This document shows, piece by piece, positions 61,595 to 64,000 of a stretch of 64,000 nucleotides of DNA; the first letter of the stretch is position 1, and each line of letters starts with the position of its first letter. The stretch comes from Marinobacterium_D sp050908845 (GTDB lineage: Bacteria; Pseudomonadota; Gammaproteobacteria; Pseudomonadales; Balneatricaceae): assembly GCF_050908845.1 (NCBI RefSeq), contig NZ_CP194171.1, positions 4,030,001 to 4,094,000 of the forward strand, read 5' to 3'. A program made the position numbers and the translations under genes. The notes beneath the pieces are model-generated. The model was given only the letters and a program-made list of their open reading frames with translations, ran no database searches and was not told the DNA's origin.

Positions 61595-63117
61595 GTGCAG
61601 TAAAAGAGCGCACACCGATCTCCACCGGCTCCGAATGGACCTTCGACCTGATCAAGGAATACGACCGCGAGATCGGCCGGGTGGCGAAAAACTTCGGCCT
61701 GGACACCTACCCTAACCAGATCGAGGTGATCACCTCCGAGCAGATGATGGACGCCTATGCCTCCATCGGTATGCCGCTGAACTACAATCACTGGTCGTTC
61801 GGCAAGCAGTTTGTTGAAACCGAGCAGAACTACAAGCGCGGCCGTATGGGGCTCGCCTACGAGATCGTCATCAACTCTGACCCCTGTATCGCCTACCTGA
61901 TGGAGGAGAACACCATCACCATGCAGGCGCTGGTGATTGCCCATGCCTGCTATGGCCACAACTCCTTCTTCAAGGGTAACTACCTGTTCAGGACCTGGAC
62001 CGATGCCACCGCCATCATCGACTATCTGCTCTTCGCCAAGCACTACATCAGTCAGTGTGAGGAGCGTTACGGCACCGATGAGGTGGAGAAGATTCTGGAC
62101 TCCTGTCACGCGCTGATGAACTACGGCGTCAACCGCTACAAGCGTCCCCGCCCGCTCACTGCAGCGGAGGAGAAGGAGCGTCAGATGGCCCGAGAGGAGT
62201 ACATTCAGCGCCACCTGAATGACCTCTGGAATACCATCCCGAAAAAAGAAGCCAGCGGTGAAGAGCAGGTCATCCACTACCCGAAAGACCCGGAAGAGAA
62301 CCTGCTCTATTTCATCGAAAAAAACGCGCCGCTGCTGGAGCCCTGGCAGCGCGAGGTGATCCGCATCGTGCGTAAGATCGCCCAGTACTTCTACCCACAG
62401 AAGCAGACCCAGGTGATGAACGAAGGCTGGGCCACCTTCTGGCATTACACCCTGCTGCACCAGCTTTACGATGAAGGCCTGGTCAATGACGGCTTCATGA
62501 TGGAGTTTCTGCACTCCCACTCCAGCGTTATCTACCAGCCGCCGTTCGACAGTCCCTACTTCAGCGGTATAAACCCCTATACGCTGGGTTACAACATGAT
62601 GACCGACATCCGTCGCATCTGTGAAAACCCCACCGACGAGGACCGTGAGTGGTTCCCCGACATCGCCGGAAAAGACTGGATAGAGACGCTCGATTACGCC
62701 ATGCGTAACTACAAGGACGAGAGTTTCATCCTGCAGTTCCTGTCACCGCGGCTGATGCGCGAGCTGCATCTGTTCTCCATTCTCGACGATGCCGAGCGCC
62801 CAACACTGAGGGTCGATGCGATTCACGACGAGATGGGCTACCAGAAACTGCGTGAACAACTTTCGGCCCAGTACAATCTCGGTAACCGCGAGCCCAACAT
62901 CCAGGTCTACAACGTGGATGTGCGCGGTGATCGCAGCCTGACGCTGCGCCACTATATGTACAATAACCAGCCCCTGGGTGAATCCACCGACGAGGTACTC
63001 AAGCATGTACACCGGCTCTGGGGCTTCGACGTAAAACTGGAATCGGTGACACCCGCCAACGAAGTAGTCAAAAGTTATCACTGCCCGCCCAAACCGCTGT
63101 CGATGGACCTGGCCTGA
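61591..63117 (+). CDS. ycgB: SpoVR family protein (YcgB)
   Basis: 508 residues, E. coli YcgB length. The diagnostic block HACYGHNSFFKGNYLF (from residue 118) and NEGWATFWHYTLLHQLYDEGLVNDGFMMEFLHSHSSVIYQPPF are conserved. SpoVR proteins always occur with PrkA and DUF444, here in order, with an ATGA overlap to the DUF444 gene. The biochemical role is not known; links to cortex formation in Bacillus and to stress fitness in Gram-negatives are reported. The gene ends before a GC-rich hairpin. Confidence 0.94.
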   Translation: MSAVKERTPISTGSEWTFDLIKEYDREIGRVAKNFGLDTYPNQIEVITSEQMMDAYASIGMPLNYNHWSFGKQFVETEQNYKRGRMGLAYEIVINSDPCIAYLMEENTITMQALVIAHACYGHNSFFKGNYLFRTWTDATAIIDYLLFAKHYISQCEERYGTDEVEKILDSCHALMNYGVNRYKRPRPLTAAEEKERQMAREEYIQRHLNDLWNTIPKKEASGEEQVIHYPKDPEENLLYFIEKNAPLLEPWQREVIRIVRKIAQYFYPQKQTQVMNEGWATFWHYTLLHQLYDEGLVNDGFMMEFLHSHSSVIYQPPFDSPYFSGINPYTLGYNMMTDIRRICENPTDEDREWFPDIAGKDWIETLDYAMRNYKDESFILQFLSPRLMRELHLFSILDDAERPTLRVDAIHDEMGYQKLREQLSAQYNLGNREPNIQVYNVDVRGDRSLTLRHYMYNNQPLGESTDEVLKHVHRLWGFDVKLESVTPANEVVKSYHCPPKPLSMDLA

Positions 63118-63129
63118 CAGCCAGGTTCA

Positions 63130-63151
63130 GGGGCCGGCTTGAGCCGGTCCC
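63130..63151 (+). terminator. GC-rich hairpin after the SpoVR gene
   Basis: GGGGCCGGC-TTGA-GCCGGTCCC, 9-bp stem with one G-U pair, 13 bases after the stop. No T run follows (TCGGCGC), so termination is uncertain. Confidence 0.55.
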
Positions 63152-63162
63152 TCGGCGCTCGT

Positions 63163-63168
63163 TATACT
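63163..63168 (+). promoter_or_regulatory. -10 box ahead of the HIT gene
   Basis: TATACT 34 bp before the ATG, in an otherwise GC-rich spacer. The matching -35 would fall within the preceding hairpin. Weak candidate. Confidence 0.35.
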
Positions 63169-63201
63169 GCCGCTTTAAACGTTCACTATTGAGGGAGCCA
63201 G

Positions 63202-63567
63202 ATGGACTGTCTGTTCTGCAAAATTGTCGAAGGCGAGATTCCCGCCGACATCCTCTATCAGGATGAGAAAGTCATTGTTTTCCGTGATATCAACCCCCAG
63301 GCTCCTTTCCACGCCCTTGTCATCCCGCGTCAGCATATTCCGACGCTGAACGATATCGCCGACGAAGACTGCGAACTGGTGGGTTACATGCTCAAGGTTG
63401 CCAGCGACGTAGCCGAAGAACACGGCTTCGCCGAAGACGGCTATCGCTCAGTGTTCAACTGCAACAGCCATGGCGGTCAAACCGTCTACCATATTCACCT
63501 GCATCTCCTCGGTGGCAAGCCGATGGGCTGGCCGCCCTACCAGGAAAAACTGAAAACACCGGTCTGA
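63202..63567 (+). CDS. hinT: HIT-family (HINT-like) nucleoside phosphoramidase
   Basis: 121 residues. The histidine triad HIHLHLLGG (His97, His99, His101) and the start CLFCKIVEGEIPADILYQDEKVIVFRDINPQAPFHALVIPRQHI identify an HIT protein of the HINT branch. It hydrolyses adenosine phosphoramidates and related adenylates. GAGGGAG precedes the ATG. It is a single gene downstream of the prkA operon. Confidence 0.94.
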   Translation: MDCLFCKIVEGEIPADILYQDEKVIVFRDINPQAPFHALVIPRQHIPTLNDIADEDCELVGYMLKVASDVAEEHGFAEDGYRSVFNCNSHGGQTVYHIHLHLLGGKPMGWPPYQEKLKTPV

Positions 63568-63728
63568 TTACCACGAACGGGGGCCTCTGGCTCCCGTCTG
63601 CTCCCCTCCCCGCTCGCCGTCATGCCCTGCCTCAAGTTCACGTATAAATTCCTTTGCTGCACTGCATCATTATTCAGTAGTATCGAAGCAGTAGCATCAA
63701 GCTAACCCAAGGATCTGGAGAGCCCCCC

Positions 63729-64000
63729 ATGGCGACGATTGAAACCGGTCAGCCGCCGGTGCACAACCAACTCGAATACTTTATCGAACAGGCGCGCCAG
63801 GCACGCCCTATCAGGACCGCCGTGGTTCACCCGGTAGATCACAACAGCCTGCTGGGCGCCATCGAAGCCGCCGAGCAGGGATTGATCGAACCGCTACTGG
63901 TGGGGCCGGCCCATAAAATTCAGGCTGCGGCCGACAGCGAAGGGCTGGATATCTCCGGCTACGAAATCGTCGCCACCGAGCACAGCCATATGGCTGCGGA
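63729..64000 (+). CDS. Phosphate acetyltransferase/butyryltransferase-family protein (5' part only)
   Basis: 90 complete codons are in the window and the gene runs off the right edge. The segment RTAVVHPVDHNSLLGAIEAAEQGLIEPLLVGPAHKIQAAADSEGLDI is the beginning of a PTA/PTB domain. These enzymes interconvert acetyl-CoA (or butyryl-CoA) and the acyl phosphate. The N-terminal 25 residues and the absence of a P-loop domain argue against the long Pta. It could be the stand-alone Pta-like enzyme found with an acetate kinase gene (inference). GGAG lies about ten bases upstream. Confidence 0.75.
   Translation, partial: MATIETGQPPVHNQLEYFIEQARQARPIRTAVVHPVDHNSLLGAIEAAEQGLIEPLLVGPAHKIQAAADSEGLDISGYEIVATEHSHMAA

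Overview
The window is a stretch of bacterial chromosome with moderately high GC and dense coding. It most resembles a marine gammaproteobacterium of the Oceanospirillales type (Marinobacterium or Neptuniibacter-like; inferred from gene order and protein character only). The block accB-accC-prmA-(zinc-ribbon DUF3426)-dusB-fis-purH-purD, the paired slyX/plsB-like genes, and rsmJ, tsaB, ubiX and mpl are typical gammaproteobacterial housekeeping genes. I saw no rRNA, tRNA, insertion sequence, prophage or CRISPR array.

Layout. 1-9964 (minus strand): an almost complete C-P lyase operon for phosphonate use. It is read as hexapeptide acetyltransferase, phnC, D, E, F, G, H, I, J, K, L, M, N, with phnN cut by the window edge. 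A Pho-box-like site lies ahead of the first gene. 10300-19714: an accessory catabolic island. A KauB/PuuC-type aldehyde dehydrogenase and an aspartase carrying an extra N-terminal cyclic-nucleotide-domain-like module lie on the minus strand behind a LysR gene. Divergently, a flavin monooxygenase, a Rid protein lacking the catalytic Arg, a DUF1028 Ntn-hydrolase-like protein and a TorF-type outer membrane protein follow. A second LysR, clearly paralogous to the first, closes the island. This is the best candidate here for an undescribed pathway.

20059-33814: mixed single genes: a DUF938 methyltransferase, an M48 protease, HrpB helicase, a small Cys-motif protein, an AraC regulator, a metallo-beta-lactamase-fold hydrolase, a thiamine-binding-like protein, amino-acid exporters (EamA, two LysE-family members) with LysR regulators including an ArgP/ArgO-like divergent pair, a DUF3108 protein, a flavin reductase fused to a MarR-like domain, and a membrane-anchored cold-shock protein. 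34023-46953: slyX, a PlsB-like acyltransferase, rsmJ, uppP, tsaB, ubiX, mpl, fbp, ppa, uraA-upp, hpt, an orphan ParA and a DUF2333 protein.

46954-57755: accBC, prmA, DUF3426, dusB-fis, purHD, a LysE exporter and a TPR lipoprotein. 57756-63117: the conserved stress module prkA (yeaG), DUF444 (yeaH) and SpoVR (ycgB), preceded by a very good sigma-54 promoter match. prkA is separated from yeaH by a perfect 14-bp-stem hairpin. The window ends with a HIT hydrolase and the start of a phosphate acetyltransferase-family gene.

All calls rest on reading motifs and remembered family features. No database or folding program was run.
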